A stretch of DNA of 64,000 nt from Brevibacillus daliensis (GCF_021245735.1 NZ_JAJISB010000001.1:372001-436000); one strand, 5' to 3'. Shown: positions 42,917-51,770, counted from the first letter of the stretch. Notes: generated by a model from the letters alone, not told the origin. Made by a program: numbers and translations.

Positions 42917-43501
42917 TTATTGAGCCACATGAATTACTTTGTCAATTAGCCCGTATGCCTTTGCTTCGTGGGCGTCCATAAAGTTATCCCTGTCGGTATC
43001 TCGTTCAACTTTTTCAAGTGCTTGACCCGTTTGTTGAGCCAGTATGTGATTTATCTTACTTCGTAATCGAATAATACGTTTAGCGCTTATTTCTATATCC
43101 GTTGCTTGACCTCGTGCTCCGCCGAGAGGTTGGTGAATCATGACTTCGCTATTAGGGAGTGCTAGCCGTTTTCCTTTCGCTCCGTTTGCTAATAAAAAAG
43201 CACCCATAGAAGCTGCCATACCAACACATAGAGTTGTTACGTCAGCTTTCACTAACTGCATTGCATCATAAATTCCCATACCTGCTGTAATGGATCCACC
43301 TGGCGAGTTAATATACATGTTTATATCCTTCCCCGAATCAGTAGCGTCTAAATAAAGAAGCTGCGCTATAACGCTATTAGCAACCTCGTCAGTAATTTCA
43401 CCGGACACAAATAAGATTCGGTCTTGCAAAAGCCTTGAGTAAATATCGTAGGCTCGTTCGCCCCTAGAGGTTTGCTCGACAACGTAAGGAATTAGATTCA
43501 T
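42917..43501 (-). CDS. clpP: ClpP-type serine protease (second ClpP)
   Basis: A 194-residue ClpP with the complete catalytic triad S98 (GMAASMGAF), H123 (NSEVMIHQP) and D172 ([13 protein letters not shown]), and the Gly-rich [11 protein letters not shown] oxyanion/handle region. The length and N-terminus are those of an active ClpP without propeptide. It has no ClpX or trigger-factor gene nearby, and it sits in an operon with a MerR regulator and two unrecognised proteins. This suggests an accessory ClpP rather than the housekeeping one; that must be checked in the genome. AGGGAGTGT precedes the ATG, 18 bp after the upstream gene. Confidence 0.93.
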   Translation of the reverse strand: MNLIPYVVEQTSRGERAYDIYSRLLQDRILFVSGEITDEVANSVIAQLLYLDATDSGKDINMYINSPGGSITAGMGIYDAMQLVKADVTTLCVGMAASMGAFLLANGAKGKRLALPNSEVMIHQPLGGARGQATDIEISAKRIIRLRSKINHILAQQTGQALEKVERDTDRDNFMDAHEAKAYGLIDKVIHVAQ

Positions 43502-43519
43502 ATTTACACTCCCTTCATT

Positions 43520-44029
43520 TCAGTAATCAACACGGTATTTCTTTTCTAAGTATGAAAACTCATTATTCCTTGCTTCCAAAACCTTTGTTTGAATGAAAAC
43601 GATATTTGTATCTTCACTAGTGGGTGGGAAATTGGCATTACCTAATTCTTTAATTCGCTCGACAACTTGTTCGTCAATCTCGACCATATCCATTTCATCT
43701 TCACTTACCAAATGAATTGGTATTTCTTTGCTTATCGATTTTTCACATGAAAACAAGGTCACAGAAATTATCACTTCACCACAAGCAATTGCGTCTTGGG
43801 TGAAAATTTCAATCATAACCTCTTTGTCCTTTGAATCAAGCACAATTTGTTTTCGTTCATTCTCGGCATAACCATTGAGATTATGTGAGCGATAAATCCC
43901 TTTTGGAAGCTGTATCTGCATTTCAGATTTTTGGTAAACAGATTCTTCCCAAAGGATTTGTATCCATAAGTGATTCATTCCTTCTTCGTTCTCCATTAAT
44001 GACTTGGCTAATTTAGTTTCAATCATCAT
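43520..44029 (-). CDS. 169-aa protein of unknown family in the MerR-ClpP operon
   Basis: A 169-residue soluble acidic protein. The N-terminal 105 residues alternate short strands (WIQILWEE, MQIQLPKGIYRS, IVLDS, VMIEIFTQ, VIISVTLF), suggesting a beta-sandwich. The C-terminal part is helical and highly charged (SEDEMDMVEIDEQVVERIKEL), ending in a YRVDY tail. It has no signal peptide or membrane segment. The start overlaps the MerR stop (ATGA), so it is coupled to the regulator. It may be the sensed or degraded partner of ClpP; I have no family basis for that. Confidence 0.75.
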   Translation of the reverse strand: MMIETKLAKSLMENEEGMNHLWIQILWEESVYQKSEMQIQLPKGIYRSHNLNGYAENERKQIVLDSKDKEVMIEIFTQDAIACGEVIISVTLFSCEKSISKEIPIHLVSEDEMDMVEIDEQVVERIKELGNANFPPTSEDTNIVFIQTKVLEARNNEFSYLEKKYRVDY

Positions 44030-44442
44030 TGATTTTCACCCCTTAATGCCTGAGATACCGAATCAATAACTTTTTGTTTTAACTCAGCAGAAATCCGAGG
44101 GCTTATCGTTATAATGACATCATCAGTTATTTTCAGTGTTTCGTTTTCAATAATTCGGCTAGATTCATACAGTGCCATTTGCTGACTGATTTTTTCAATG
44201 TCCTCCAATGAAAGTTTCTTCAAAGTTTCCTGTATGGAGGCCAAAGTTTCGCCAGTTCTTGACAAGGTGATAATAGCGCGAAAGTAGTGAATGTGATTAT
44301 CCGTGTATACCCTTTTATTACCGAGTAATTCAAGGGGCGGTACCATACCAATTTGCGTGTAATACCTTACCGTTCGTAAATTCATGCGTGGGTCGTCTTG
44401 TTGGAGAACTTCTGCTATTTGTTTAGCGGTATAACTTTTCAT
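44026..44442 (-). CDS. MerR-family transcriptional regulator
   Basis: A 138-residue protein. The N-terminal winged helix-turn-helix (YTAKQIAEVLQ ... NLRTVRYYTQIGMVPPLE) is of MerR type, with an unusual insertion (QDDPRM) in the first helix pair. A coiled-coil dimer helix follows. The C-terminal ligand part has no cysteine pair, so metal sensing is unlikely. It lies first in the operon, behind tandem dyads overlapping the promoter, consistent with autoregulation. AGGTGTGTC is its ribosome site. Confidence 0.87.
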   Translation of the reverse strand: MKSYTAKQIAEVLQQDDPRMNLRTVRYYTQIGMVPPLELLGNKRVYTDNHIHYFRAIITLSRTGETLASIQETLKKLSLEDIEKISQQMALYESSRIIENETLKITDDVIITISPRISAELKQKVIDSVSQALRGENQ

Positions 44443-44475
44443 GACACACCTCCAATGACACTCAACTGTACTAGT

Positions 44476-44526
44476 TACACTAAAGTGTATTGTTTACAGT
44501 TTACTGTAACTGTATTCAATTGTCAA
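44476..44526 (-). promoter_or_regulatory. Promoter and two tandem dyad operators of the MerR-ClpP operon
   Basis: On the minus strand TTGACA (44526-44521) and TAAACT (44503-44498) are 17 bp apart. The dyad TACAGTT-N6-AACTGTA (44495-44514) overlaps spacer and -10. A second, TACACT-N2-AGTGTA (44476-44489), lies near the transcript start, and a further half-site TTACAGTAAC sits at 44541-44550. The layout suits repression or MerR-type activation. Confidence 0.6.
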
Positions 44527-44649
44527 TTTGGTATTATTGATTACAGTAACAACAAAATAAAAAAAGCCCACTCTAAGGTGAGCGTGAAATCGTATCAAGA
44601 GTCGTCCTGTGCTTTCTAATTCTTGAATAGGGAATGTATTCTAATAAAA

Positions 44650-44706
44650 CAAAAAAACCGGCATCTCAAGCATCGATACCATCGATAGCCTGGATGACCG
44701 GCATTA
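44650..44706 (-). terminator. Intrinsic terminator of the M42 peptidase
   Basis: GCCGGTCATC pairs with GAGATGCCGG (minus strand), with an inner ATCGAT dyad, and T7 follows. Confidence 0.85.
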
Positions 44707-44719
44707 TTAATAACTTCTC

Positions 44720-45802
44720 TTACTCAAAACTAGTCAATTCAGCCACTTGCTTTGCATCCAGGCGCTTCACTAGTGCAACTAGCAGCTTCACCATGTTTTG
44801 ATAATCATCATAATGAATGATGGATGCGTGACTGTGGATGTAACGAGTTGCTACAGACAGCGCTATGGAAGGGATGCCGCTTCCTGTTAGAGAAAACGCT
44901 GCTGCATCCGTTGCTCCTCCTGGAATAGTAGTAAGCTGATACGGTATTCCTTCAGCTTCTGCTGTTTCAATCACGAATTGGCGCAATTTTTGCGGTGCAA
45001 TTAGACGGGCATCATACATGGCGATTTCTACACCTTTACCAGCTTTAGAAGGCGCATCATTTTTGTTAATGCCTGGTGTATCGCCTGCAATTCCTACATC
45101 GACAGCAATCCCGATATCAGGTTTTACCGTATTAGCTACTGTATAAGCTCCACGAGTTCCTACTTCTTCCATTACTGTACCTGCTGCATACAGAACGTTC
45201 GGATGCTCCACGCCCTGCAATCCTTTCATTAAATCGATAGCAGCTGCACAACCAAGACGGTTATCCCAAGCTTTTGCCATCAACATTTTAGGATTTTTCA
45301 TTACAGTAAACGGACAAACCGGAATAATCGCATCACCAGGACGTGCACCGAACTCTTCCGCTTCTTTCTTACTGGAAGCTCCGATATCAACGAACATGTC
45401 TTTAATTTCTACTACTTTACGGCGTTGTTCAACAGGCATAACATGCGGAGGGACAGAACCAATTACTCCATCCAGATAGCCATCCTTCGTTTGAACACGT
45501 ACGCGTTGGGCAAGCATAACCTGGGACCACCAACCGCCTAATGGTTGAAATTTAAGAAACCCATCATCTGTAATTCTGGATACCATGAATCCTACTTCAT
45601 CCAGATGTCCGGCAATCAGAATTTTAGGCCCGTTCTCATCCCCTGTTTTCTTGGCGATTATGCTACCCAAGTTGTCGTAGGAAATTTCATCTGCATATGG
45701 CTCTATGTACTTTTTCATTACTTGACGAACTTCTTGTTCAAAACCTGGAACTCCTGAGCATTCTGTTAACTCTCGAAGCATTTGTTCTGTTTGCTGATCC
45801 AT
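44720..45802 (-). CDS. ysdC: M42-family glutamyl/deblocking aminopeptidase (YsdC-like)
   Basis: A 360-residue dinuclear metallopeptidase of TET type. Visible ligands and catalytic residues include H and D in [13 protein letters not shown] near 66-78, Asp in [13 protein letters not shown], and the Glu pair in [10 protein letters not shown] near 210. It trims peptides in large tetrahedral assemblies. The start at 45802 has AAAGGAATG upstream; an extension to 45820 was rejected. The DUF1294 gene just upstream matches ysdA-ysdB-ysdC order in B. subtilis. Confidence 0.91.
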   Translation of the reverse strand: MDQQTEQMLRELTECSGVPGFEQEVRQVMKKYIEPYADEISYDNLGSIIAKKTGDENGPKILIAGHLDEVGFMVSRITDDGFLKFQPLGGWWSQVMLAQRVRVQTKDGYLDGVIGSVPPHVMPVEQRRKVVEIKDMFVDIGASSKKEAEEFGARPGDAIIPVCPFTVMKNPKMLMAKAWDNRLGCAAAIDLMKGLQGVEHPNVLYAAGTVMEEVGTRGAYTVANTVKPDIGIAVDVGIAGDTPGINKNDAPSKAGKGVEIAMYDARLIAPQKLRQFVIETAEAEGIPYQLTTIPGGATDAAAFSLTGSGIPSIALSVATRYIHSHASIIHYDDYQNMVKLLVALVKRLDAKQVAELTSFE

Positions 45803-45861
45803 GTTTATCATTCCTTTCACAAGTTAGCCTTGATGTATAGTATGGTATGGAGTAAAACTTG

Positions 45862-46224
45862 TTAAAACGGCCAATATACGAGTAATAAGCCATATTGTAA
45901 TAATAAACAAACGGGAACCAGAATACAAAATGAAGCATGCTTTGTTTTATGACGGAACCAAAGCATGCCTAAACCTGTGCCTGTAGCCCCTCCCAGAGCT
46001 GAGAGCAAGAAAAAAGTGTTCTCCGGTATCCGAAAGCCTCGATGCGTGCGAGCAAGCAGCTTGTCTTTACGCATGAGCACCAATGAATACAGATTAATGA
46101 TGCTCATACCCAGTAAAAAAATCCACACATTGGTCAAAAGAACACCTGTAACGATACACAACCAGCTAGCTACAAGGAGAAAAGAGCGTTGTTTCCTATG
46201 TTTATGCAACTGCCCTGGAATCAA
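45862..46224 (-). CDS. ysdA: DUF1294 membrane protein (YsdA-like)
   Basis: A 120-residue protein with four helices (about 16-30, 33-48, 70-86 and 95-117). The conserved DUF1294 cytoplasmic loop is DKLLARTHRGFRIPENTFFLLSALGGATGTGLGM. Longer relatives carry an N-terminal cold-shock domain; this one does not. Function unknown. The start is TTG at 46224 with AAGGAGAG five bases upstream. Confidence 0.85.
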   Translation of the reverse strand: MIPGQLHKHRKQRSFLLVASWLCIVTGVLLTNVWIFLLGMSIINLYSLVLMRKDKLLARTHRGFRIPENTFFLLSALGGATGTGLGMLWFRHKTKHASFCILVPVCLLLQYGLLLVYWPF

Positions 46225-46245
46225 TTGTTACTCTCCTTCCTCACT

Positions 46246-46848
46246 TTATAATTTTTTTTTTTGAGACTTGAAATAGCGGAGGATAATAATCACTACAATA
46301 GCCGCCACAACAATGCCAAGTAAAATAAATCCATAGCGACGGGATAAATCGATAATCGTACTGATATGATTACCGAAGAAGTACCCTGCACTATAAAAAG
46401 CTAATGTCCATACAAAGCCAGTAGGATAGGCAAATAATGCATACGTTCTAAACTTCATTCCACCTACAGCCACTACGTATGGCACAACATGACGAACAAC
46501 CGGAAGCAGATAACTGATACAAATGGAGTAGGTTCCGTATCGATTTATTAGCGCACTCGATCGTTCTATATAAGGTCCAAGCTTCTTCTTTTTGGCTAAC
46601 CTTGCGAGAATTGGAGGTCCAATAAAGCGCCCCAAGAAAAACCCGATGGATAATCCAGAAACAACCCCGAGATAATCGACGACAAAAGCTAAAACGGGAT
46701 CAAGATAGCCAAGAGCAGCGACTAGTCCACCTGAAGCGACGACTAGTTCATCGGGTACAGGTAATCCCACAATACCCAGCCAGAGCATAAAAAACAGAGC
46801 AGCATAACCGTATTGCTCTATCACCGGTACAAGAATATCTATATTCAT
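46246..46848 (-). CDS. DedA-family membrane protein
   Basis: A 200-residue protein with VTT/DedA fold: GLPVPDELVVASGGL near 27-42, GFFLGRFIGPPILARL near 69-84, and ISYLLPVVRHVVPYVVAVGGM near 110-130, carrying the motif residues of the re-entrant loop. DedA proteins act as lipid scramblases or flippases, some recycling undecaprenyl phosphate or phosphatidylethanolamine. It is monocistronic or paired with the DUF1294 gene (21 bp apart). Confidence 0.88.
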   Translation of the reverse strand: MNIDILVPVIEQYGYAALFFMLWLGIVGLPVPDELVVASGGLVAALGYLDPVLAFVVDYLGVVSGLSIGFFLGRFIGPPILARLAKKKKLGPYIERSSALINRYGTYSICISYLLPVVRHVVPYVVAVGGMKFRTYALFAYPTGFVWTLAFYSAGYFFGNHISTIIDLSRRYGFILLGIVVAAIVVIIILRYFKSQKKKL

Positions 46849-46964
46849 CTGGTAAAAAGCTCCCCTTTACACACAGATTCTTTATCTGGATAGACATACG
46901 TAATACGTTATTCTGCTCCAAATTGTTACACTATTAAAAAAAACATAAGAAATTCGCTTCGATT

Positions 46965-48740
46965 TTACGCAGCTGTATTCGGAAGAGCCACACAGACGAA
47001 TGTATTTGGTACATCCTCTTTGAATGAATAATACATAACTAATGCATATTCTCCCTCTACCACTTCACCTGTTCTTTCAAAAAGTTCAATGTCAAAGGAT
47101 ACATGTGCAACAGTTGTGTGTTTCGCATACTCTTTTTCTGTACGAGCTGATTCCCGGAAATCCTCACGTAATGCCTCTCTACGTTCAGCCACTTCACTAT
47201 AGATTTCTTTTAATCTACTTTTTCCAACATGGTCGTCCCACCAGATTTTACGTGGACGATATCTTTGCTGGCGCAGATAATCATATTTCATCATGCTAAG
47301 TGCATGTTCTTTATTGCTTACCCCTTTTGCCTCAAGGAACTTGTCTAAACGGGTATATAAATCCTCCAGCTGATGGCCTAACCGCCCCCAACCTTGTGCC
47401 TCCCAATAGTTTCCGAATTCCTGGAAGAAATCAAAGGCTGATTCAAAATGTCTAGGAAGAATCCATTCCAACGTCTCATCCATACGGTGGTCATTCCAGT
47501 ATTTCTCCAAAATATCCTCTGTTCTTCTGATTCTGCGCATATCTTCAAATGGCAACACATTATTTCCCAAAATTTCATAAGGAGCTTGGTCCATATACAC
47601 ATAGCCATGATCTTGTGCCCTCATTCGAACGCCAGTCCCACGTAGCATTTTTAAGAAACCAAGCTGTAATTCTTCTGGTCGAAGGGCAAATACATCGTTA
47701 AATGTATTACGGAAAGACTGGTAATCTTCCTCTGGAAGTCCTGCTATCAAATCCAGATGCTGTACAATCTTTCCAGATTCCTTAATTTTCTTCACTGTAT
47801 AACTTAGCTTCTCAAAATTTTGACGACGCTCTACGATACGATTGGTCTCATCATTGGTTGACTGCACTCCGATTTCAAAGCGGAAGATTCCTGGAGGAGC
47901 ATTCTCAGCAAGAAAATCAACCACGTCCGGTTTTAAAATATCAGCCGTAATCTCAAATTGAAAAATCGTACCATTATGGTTATCAATCAGGAACTGGAAA
48001 ATTTCCATCGCATACTGTTTATTTATGTTAAAAGTACGATCGATAAATTTGATGGTTTTTACGCCATGATCGATCAGACGTTTTAATTCTGTTTTCACTC
48101 GGTCAATCTCAAAATATCGGACACCTTTTTCAAGTGACGATAAGCAGTATTGGCAACGGAATGGGCATCCTCTAGATGCTTCATAATAGACAACTCGATT
48201 CGTTAGCTCATCCAGATTATCCTCAAACGGAGAAGGAATAACATTAAGGTCCTTCATTTGTTCTCGTTGCATCGAAAAACGAACCCGTTCTCCGTCACGG
48301 TAAGCAATTCCTTCTACATTAGAAAGAGTTGGTGGGTTTCCTGTTTGGCGAGCTTCATTATACGTATTGCATAAGTCCAGGAAGGCCGCTTCACCTTCCC
48401 CCATAACAATTACATCAATATCCTTATGGTTTCTCATCCAATGGTCCGTATCATAGGAAACTTCTGGTCCTCCCAATACAATCGGTATATCTGGACAAAT
48501 TTTCTTGATGTTGGAGATTACGTCAAGGGTCTCACGAATATTCCAGATATAAACAGAAAAAGCTAGTAAATCAGGTTTTCGTTTATAAATATCTCCGACG
48601 ATATTAATCATCAAATCATTGATGGTGTATTCTACCAGTTCTATATCTGGGTAATGAGGTTTGGTATAACTGCGTAATAGACGCAAGGCAAGGGATGAAT
48701 GAATGAACTTGGCATTCAATGTAGTTAAAACTATCTTCAT
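46965..48740 (-). CDS. B12-binding-domain radical SAM protein (DUF4080)
   Basis: A 591-residue protein. An N-terminal cobalamin-binding-like Rossmann domain spans about 1-140. A radical SAM barrel has the cluster motif CPFRCQYC near 194-201, and a C-terminal DUF4080 region follows. Such proteins are common in Bacilli and have no established substrate; methylthiolation or C-methylation is typical for the superfamily. The DxHxxG cobalamin signature is not evident, so B12 binding is uncertain. It stands 34 bp upstream of moaB's stop in the same direction as moaB. Confidence 0.85.
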   Translation of the reverse strand: MKIVLTTLNAKFIHSSLALRLLRSYTKPHYPDIELVEYTINDLMINIVGDIYKRKPDLLAFSVYIWNIRETLDVISNIKKICPDIPIVLGGPEVSYDTDHWMRNHKDIDVIVMGEGEAAFLDLCNTYNEARQTGNPPTLSNVEGIAYRDGERVRFSMQREQMKDLNVIPSPFEDNLDELTNRVVYYEASRGCPFRCQYCLSSLEKGVRYFEIDRVKTELKRLIDHGVKTIKFIDRTFNINKQYAMEIFQFLIDNHNGTIFQFEITADILKPDVVDFLAENAPPGIFRFEIGVQSTNDETNRIVERRQNFEKLSYTVKKIKESGKIVQHLDLIAGLPEEDYQSFRNTFNDVFALRPEELQLGFLKMLRGTGVRMRAQDHGYVYMDQAPYEILGNNVLPFEDMRRIRRTEDILEKYWNDHRMDETLEWILPRHFESAFDFFQEFGNYWEAQGWGRLGHQLEDLYTRLDKFLEAKGVSNKEHALSMMKYDYLRQQRYRPRKIWWDDHVGKSRLKEIYSEVAERREALREDFRESARTEKEYAKHTTVAHVSFDIELFERTGEVVEGEYALVMYYSFKEDVPNTFVCVALPNTAA

Positions 48741-48774
48741 TACAACTTGTACACTCCTTTAAAATAACAATCCA

Positions 48775-49287
48775 TTATATCGTTCTCCGCAGTTCTCTGA
48801 CAACATGTCCCAGTTCGGGTAAAATTAATTTTGTCATTGCCAATTTAACTGCTCCGCTTGAGCCTGGTGTAGAAAAGACTCCTTTACCAAGGTAAGTACC
48901 AGCAATGGCTCTGCTTAATATTGCTGCGGACCCGATATCTTCATTGTAGCTTAGCATGCGAAAAATCTCGCCAAAACCAGGCATCTCTTTATCCAGGATT
49001 GTCTTCACTGCTTCATAAGTCTGGTCGCGAGTGGCAATACCAGTACCCCCATTAAGCAGAATAACATCCACCTCATTATGCTCTACTCCTTGGTTTATCG
49101 CCATTCGTATTTCAGCCGGGCTGTCTTTGACGATTTTATATATAGTGACTTGATGACCATGCTCCTCAAGTAAGGTTCTCATTAAGTGACCGCTCTTATC
49201 AGTCTCCTCTGTACGAGTATCAGAAACTGTTATCACCATCACGCCAATCTTGGTCGGAGCACTCTCTTTATGTTCTTTTACGCTCAC
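48775..49287 (-). CDS. moaB: MoaB, molybdenum cofactor biosynthesis protein
   Basis: A 170-residue protein of the MogA/MoaB family. It has VMVITVSDTRTEETDKSG near 16-33, the MPT-binding LLNGGTGIATRDQTYEAV near 76-93 and the FSTPGSSGAVKLA loop near 137. It adenylates molybdopterin or, in some Bacilli, has a relaxed role. The start is GTG at 49287 with GGAGG eight bases upstream. No other moa genes are in the window. Confidence 0.92.
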   Translation of the reverse strand: MSVKEHKESAPTKIGVMVITVSDTRTEETDKSGHLMRTLLEEHGHQVTIYKIVKDSPAEIRMAINQGVEHNEVDVILLNGGTGIATRDQTYEAVKTILDKEMPGFGEIFRMLSYNEDIGSAAILSRAIAGTYLGKGVFSTPGSSGAVKLAMTKLILPELGHVVRELRRTI

Positions 49288-49362
49288 TCATGATCCCTCC
49301 TTTTCCTGTGTCAATGATTTACTTATTTTCTCATGGATTCGTCGGATAGTAAAATTTTTATA

Positions 49363-49450
49363 CACAAAACGGTCATGACAGTTTTGGTGGACCGCAAGCG
49401 GTCACATTCCAATTTCATGAAAAACGTCGAGACGTTTTTCACAGAAAAAA
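49363..49450 (-). repeat. Dispersed structured repeat R3, copy 2
   Basis: The reverse complement of this stretch matches 13927-14015. It begins in the T-run of the pirin gene terminator, just as copy 1 begins in that of plsC. Its hairpins are more perfect: TGAAAAACGTC-TC-GACGTTTTTCA, then GACCGC-TT-GCGGTC, then CAAAAC with GTTTTG around GTCATGAC. Confidence 0.75.
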
Positions 49451-49478
49451 CCGCTTTATCATCGTTTTGATAAAGCGG
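49445..49478 (-). terminator. Intrinsic terminator of the pirin-like gene
   Basis: CCGCTTTATCA (49451-49461) pairs with TGATAAAGCGG (49468-49478); T6 follows on the minus strand and runs into repeat R3. Confidence 0.9.
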
Positions 49479-49504
49479 ATATCTTAGTAGTATGCAGTTT
49501 TCTT

Positions 49505-50212
49505 CTAGTAAGGTAAATCAATCAACATGAAATAGCTGTCCTTGTTCGCTTCAATTGAAAGCTCAGGTAGATCAGTAATTCGAGCAGAGTCACGTCTTTC
49601 CAGTTTTTTATCACCATCCAGAGTTAGTGAACCCTCGATGACAAACAGAAAAATACGACGTCCCACTTCTTGTGTGAATTGCAGCTTTTTCCCCTCTTGC
49701 AGCTTGGAGAGATAAATAGTCATATCTTGATTAATCGTTGCTACTCGATGTTCCTGTTTTTTCGATGAAACGACAGGTAGCAATACATTCACCATCGCTT
49801 CTTGTTCATATGCAAACTGCTCATAAGAAGGTGCTAAACCATAAGTAGCTGGCTCGAACCAGAGCTGTAAAAAGTTCGTTGTGCCATCCAAGGAACCGTT
49901 ATATTCGGAATGCAGGATTCCAGTTCCCGCTGACATGCGTTGGATTTCCCCAGGAAACAATGTTTCTTCGTTACCTGTACTATCTTTATGGCTTAGCGCG
50001 CCATCCAAAACAATGCTGACAATCTCCATTTCTTTGTGAGGATGCGTTCCAAAGCCATATCCGGCCTTAACATAATCGTCATTTAAAACACGCATCGGAC
50101 CAAAATTCATGTTAGCAGGATCGTAATATTCAGCAAAAGAAAAACTAAATGAGGAATTCAACCAACCATGGTCGGCAACAAATCTAGAAGCAGCAGGGTA
50201 AATGGTAAACAT
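49505..50212 (-). CDS. Pirin-family bicupin (YhhW/quercetinase-like)
   Basis: A 235-residue bicupin. The first cupin carries the metal site: GFGTHPHKEMEIVSIVLDG near 54-72 gives two His, and RMSAGTGILHSEYN near 91-104 gives the third His and the Glu. Members oxidise quercetin or other flavonoids, and some act in stress responses; the native substrate is unknown. It is monocistronic with a defined terminator. The ribosome site is TCCTGAAGGAGTG. Confidence 0.88.
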   Translation of the reverse strand: MFTIYPAASRFVADHGWLNSSFSFSFAEYYDPANMNFGPMRVLNDDYVKAGYGFGTHPHKEMEIVSIVLDGALSHKDSTGNEETLFPGEIQRMSAGTGILHSEYNGSLDGTTNFLQLWFEPATYGLAPSYEQFAYEQEAMVNVLLPVVSSKKQEHRVATINQDMTIYLSKLQEGKKLQFTQEVGRRIFLFVIEGSLTLDGDKKLERRDSARITDLPELSIEANKDSYFMLIDLPY

Positions 50213-50382
50213 ATATAATCACTCCTTCAGGATTATTCGATATTTCTTTGTATAGTGCTATCTTACTTTCCTTACTTACAAAAATCAAGTAACTAACTTA
50301 TTTTAAAGTTTTTTATTGAAACTTACCCTCAATTCTTTCGTATACACTAGAAAACTTGAGAAAGGGGGCTTCCCGTTTCGAC

Positions 50383-50757
50383 ATGTCACTCTTAGTGAAA
50401 ATTCTCCTAGGCTCAAGCATTCTTCTCCTGTTTTACACCCTTGCACGCAGATATTTCCACCCAAAGCGGCTTTTTAAACAAGCACAAGAAAAAGGCCAGA
50501 TGTACATATGGGATGCATCCCATAATATAAGACGCAATCTTTGGATCACCTACAAATCGGCAACATTTGAGGGTGAAAAATTTACAAGGGACAATAAAAC
50601 ATCTGGAAGTGTCACACATCTTATTCTTACCCCTTCGCCCACTTCTAACTATCACCATTTAACTTCTGAAGATTACAAAAAGCTGGAACTGGTTCTACAA
50701 AAAGCATATCCCCATGCCCTTATCAAATGGCCCTCTTCCGTTAAACAGAAGTTATGA
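50383..50757 (+). CDS. Single-pass membrane protein of unknown family
   Basis: A 124-residue protein. One transmembrane helix (about 3-22) is followed by a basic, soluble 100-residue domain with no family I recognise. The ATG at 50383 sits directly before the helix, but the only good ribosome site (AAAGGGGG) is about 15 bases upstream. A TTG start at 50356 would add nine residues yet overlaps that site. Flanked by the divergent pirin gene and the KtrB remnant. Confidence 0.55.
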   Translation: MSLLVKILLGSSILLLFYTLARRYFHPKRLFKQAQEKGQMYIWDASHNIRRNLWITYKSATFEGEKFTRDNKTSGSVTHLILTPSPTSNYHHLTSEDYKKLELVLQKAYPHALIKWPSSVKQKL

Positions 50758-50900
50758 TGCATGTTTACCTCCATGAGTTATTCTCAGGGGGTTTTTGCTA
50801 TAGAATAAATCGTTGCAGAGATAGTGGCTTATCTGCTATTTTTTGAGAATGCTACATAGATACTTGTAATGATCATCACTGCTTTACCAATCAAGTAAAA

Positions 50901-51257
50901 ATCCAAGGGAAAGAGGATGTTGTCTTTTTCCGTCAACGCATTCTACCTACCATGATCTATAAATCACTAACAGTGGTAATGATCGCTCAGTTTATTGTTA
51001 TTGGAGTAACGATGATGCTGACGATCACGGAGCCAGGGCAGGATTTCCTTATGCTTCTCTTTGAGTCAGTTTCTGCATTCGCTACGGTTGGTCTTTCCAT
51101 GGGAGTAACACCTGAGCTATCGCCTCTTGGAAAAATAATTATAACCATTACTATGTTCATTGGGCGGGTCGGTCCATTAACGATTGCTTTTGCTCTTGCA
51201 CAAAGAAAACGTAAAGAGTATTTCCGCTATCCGAGTGGAAAAATCATGATTGGATAG
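50901..51257 (+). pseudogene. C-terminal remnant of a KtrB/TrkH potassium transporter
   Basis: The open frame reads IQGKEDVVFFRQRI, then one helix, then FESVSAFATVGLSMGVTPELS (the last pore loop and selectivity filter region), FIGRVGPLTIAFALAQR and the natural C-terminal pattern YRYPSGKIMIG. This is the last quarter of a KtrB protein. Upstream of about 50901 the similarity stops, and there is a stop codon at 50844. ATG 50952 could start a 101-residue product, but no ribosome site precedes it. A broken gene is the best reading. Confidence 0.82.
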
Positions 51258-51362
51258 CAACTAGTATGATGGTAATATCAGTTACTTGTTGCATTTGTTT
51301 CATTTACCTGTCACACTAAGTACTGAAAGATAACTTCTAGAAAAAGTGTAGGTACCTATTCA

Positions 51363-51740
51363 ATGATAGAAATAAAGAAGTCAACACTTAGTAATGGTGA
51401 GTTTAATAGAGGGGTATTCGCTAAGCAGCATATTGCTAAAGGCGCACTTATCCATCAAGCACCTGTTATTGCTTATCCTAATGAAGAGCATGAGCATATC
51501 GAAAAAACCTTACTTGCCGATTACGCGTTTGAATATGGAGAAGAGCATACTGCCATTCTGCTAGGTTATGGAATGCTGTTTAACCATTCGTATCAACCTA
51601 ATGCCATTTATGAAATCAACTTTGAGAATGATACGTTTGATTTCTATGCTTATAAAGATATTAAAGCAGGAGAAGAGATTCTCATCAACTATAACGGTGG
51701 TGTCGATAACGACGACCCACTATGGTTTGAAATGGAATAG
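51363..51740 (+). CDS. SET-domain protein
   Basis: A 125-residue compact SET domain. Key motifs are GVFAKQHIAKGALIH near 17-31, GMLFNHSYQPNAIYE (the NHS motif, near 70-84) and KAGEEILINYNGG (catalytic Tyr, near 101-113). SET proteins methylate lysines using SAM. Small bacterial ones are widespread and their targets are mostly unknown. The ribosome site is weak (GTAGG). It lies beside the KtrB remnant and may be of horizontal origin. Confidence 0.82.
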   Translation: MIEIKKSTLSNGEFNRGVFAKQHIAKGALIHQAPVIAYPNEEHEHIEKTLLADYAFEYGEEHTAILLGYGMLFNHSYQPNAIYEINFENDTFDFYAYKDIKAGEEILINYNGGVDNDDPLWFEME

Positions 51741-51770
51741 TTGCCGTTTCAATTTGTCATCGAAAAAGAA

